Shown here piece by piece: positions 63,975-64,000 of a DNA stretch of 64,000 nt. The notes below the pieces were generated by a model that was not told the origin of the DNA, did not search any database, and saw only the letters and a program-made list of their open reading frames with translations. Position numbers and translations under genes: made by a program. This DNA is from Blepharisma japonicum (Eukaryota; Ciliophora; Heterotrichea; Heterotrichida; Blepharismidae), in the NCBI GenBank assembly GCA_949751835.1, contig CATKHK010000023.1, forward strand, positions 372,001 to 436,000, written 5' to 3'. Positions within the stretch are counted from its first letter, which is position 1, and each line of letters opens with the position of its first letter.

Positions 63975-64000
63975 CTAATCTATTTAAATGCTAATTATTT

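Noticed and set aside
1-64000. Many apparent genes broken by internal TGA stops, as in pseudogenes
   Set aside because: The TGA codons fall on conserved Trp positions and frames stay open otherwise; this is the genetic code, not decay.
1-64000. tRNA genes
   Set aside because: I looked for the GTTCRANNC B-box with a plausible acceptor stem and found none; a tRNAscan run would settle this.
1-64000. Telomere repeats or chromosome ends
   Set aside because: No tandem CCCTAACA- or C4A2-type arrays at either edge; the window is internal.
1-64000. CRISPR arrays, bacterial operons or ribosome binding sites
   Set aside because: The introns, ribosomal protein type, PKG and dynein genes show a eukaryotic nuclear genome; no spaced direct repeats.
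1-64000. Virus-like or transposable elements, or retained germline-limited segments
   Set aside because: No reverse transcriptase, integrase, transposase or capsid-like frame and no long terminal or inverted repeats were recognised in any spacer.

Overview
The window is macronuclear-type DNA from a heterotrich ciliate, most likely Blepharisma or a close relative. Three things seen in the sequence support this. (1) UGA is read as tryptophan: dozens of in-frame TGA codons sit at family-invariant Trp positions, for example the kinase DVWSLG motif (61044-61046), the RING2 FCWNC motif (49138-49140) and the importin-beta AWCLGR motif (33174-33176), while all genes end in TAA or TAG. (2) The seven introns I can place are all exactly 15 nt, GT...AG, with an A at position 10. 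(3) The DNA is AT-rich, with about 43 closely packed genes and short spacers. That Blepharisma combines UGA=Trp with 15-16 nt introns, whereas Stentor keeps the standard code, is established knowledge; the genus call is inference.

Layout. 1-12.7 kb: a USP-like protein with 14-residue repeats (cut by the left edge), ribosomal protein eL31, two unknown proteins, the COPII GTPase SAR1, an ABHD17-type hydrolase, a coiled-coil protein, a methyltransferase, a papain-family protein lacking its catalytic Cys, and a RING/zinc-finger/DUSP protein. 12.9-31 kb: a DUF229 membrane protein, the axonemal dynein chain DNAI3/IC140, a mitochondrial carrier with three introns, two related B-box/coiled-coil proteins, a cyclin, a PH protein, SUA5 and an E2F factor. 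31-47 kb: calcyphosin, importin-beta, an SLC35F6-like transporter, a ChAPs (BUD7/BCH1-like) protein, a long coiled-coil protein, a SHAQKY Myb and a kinesin-like protein with a destroyed P-loop. 47-64 kb: a BRCT protein, a p27/KRP-type CDK inhibitor, an RBR E3, a pyruvate-kinase-like pseudoenzyme, a thiolase, a B-box/NYN/LOTUS protein, a DUSP-USP deubiquitinase, an alveolate-type cGMP-dependent protein kinase, a RING-CH/FHA protein, a 5S rRNA gene and an AGTRAP-like membrane protein.

Themes. Genes are not in operons; neighbours lie in tandem, divergent or convergent pairs, with spacers as small as 14 nt. Ubiquitin signalling is well represented (RBR, RING-CH/FHA, RING-DUSP, DUSP-USP, a probably inactive USP). 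A cell-cycle set is present (A/E-like cyclin, E2F, CDI-type inhibitor). Cilium/cortex genes include DNAI3, PKG, calcyphosin and a long coiled-coil protein. Several enzyme-family members look like pseudoenzymes: the papain-like, pyruvate-kinase-like, kinesin-like and one USP-like protein. No virus-like or transposable element was recognised.
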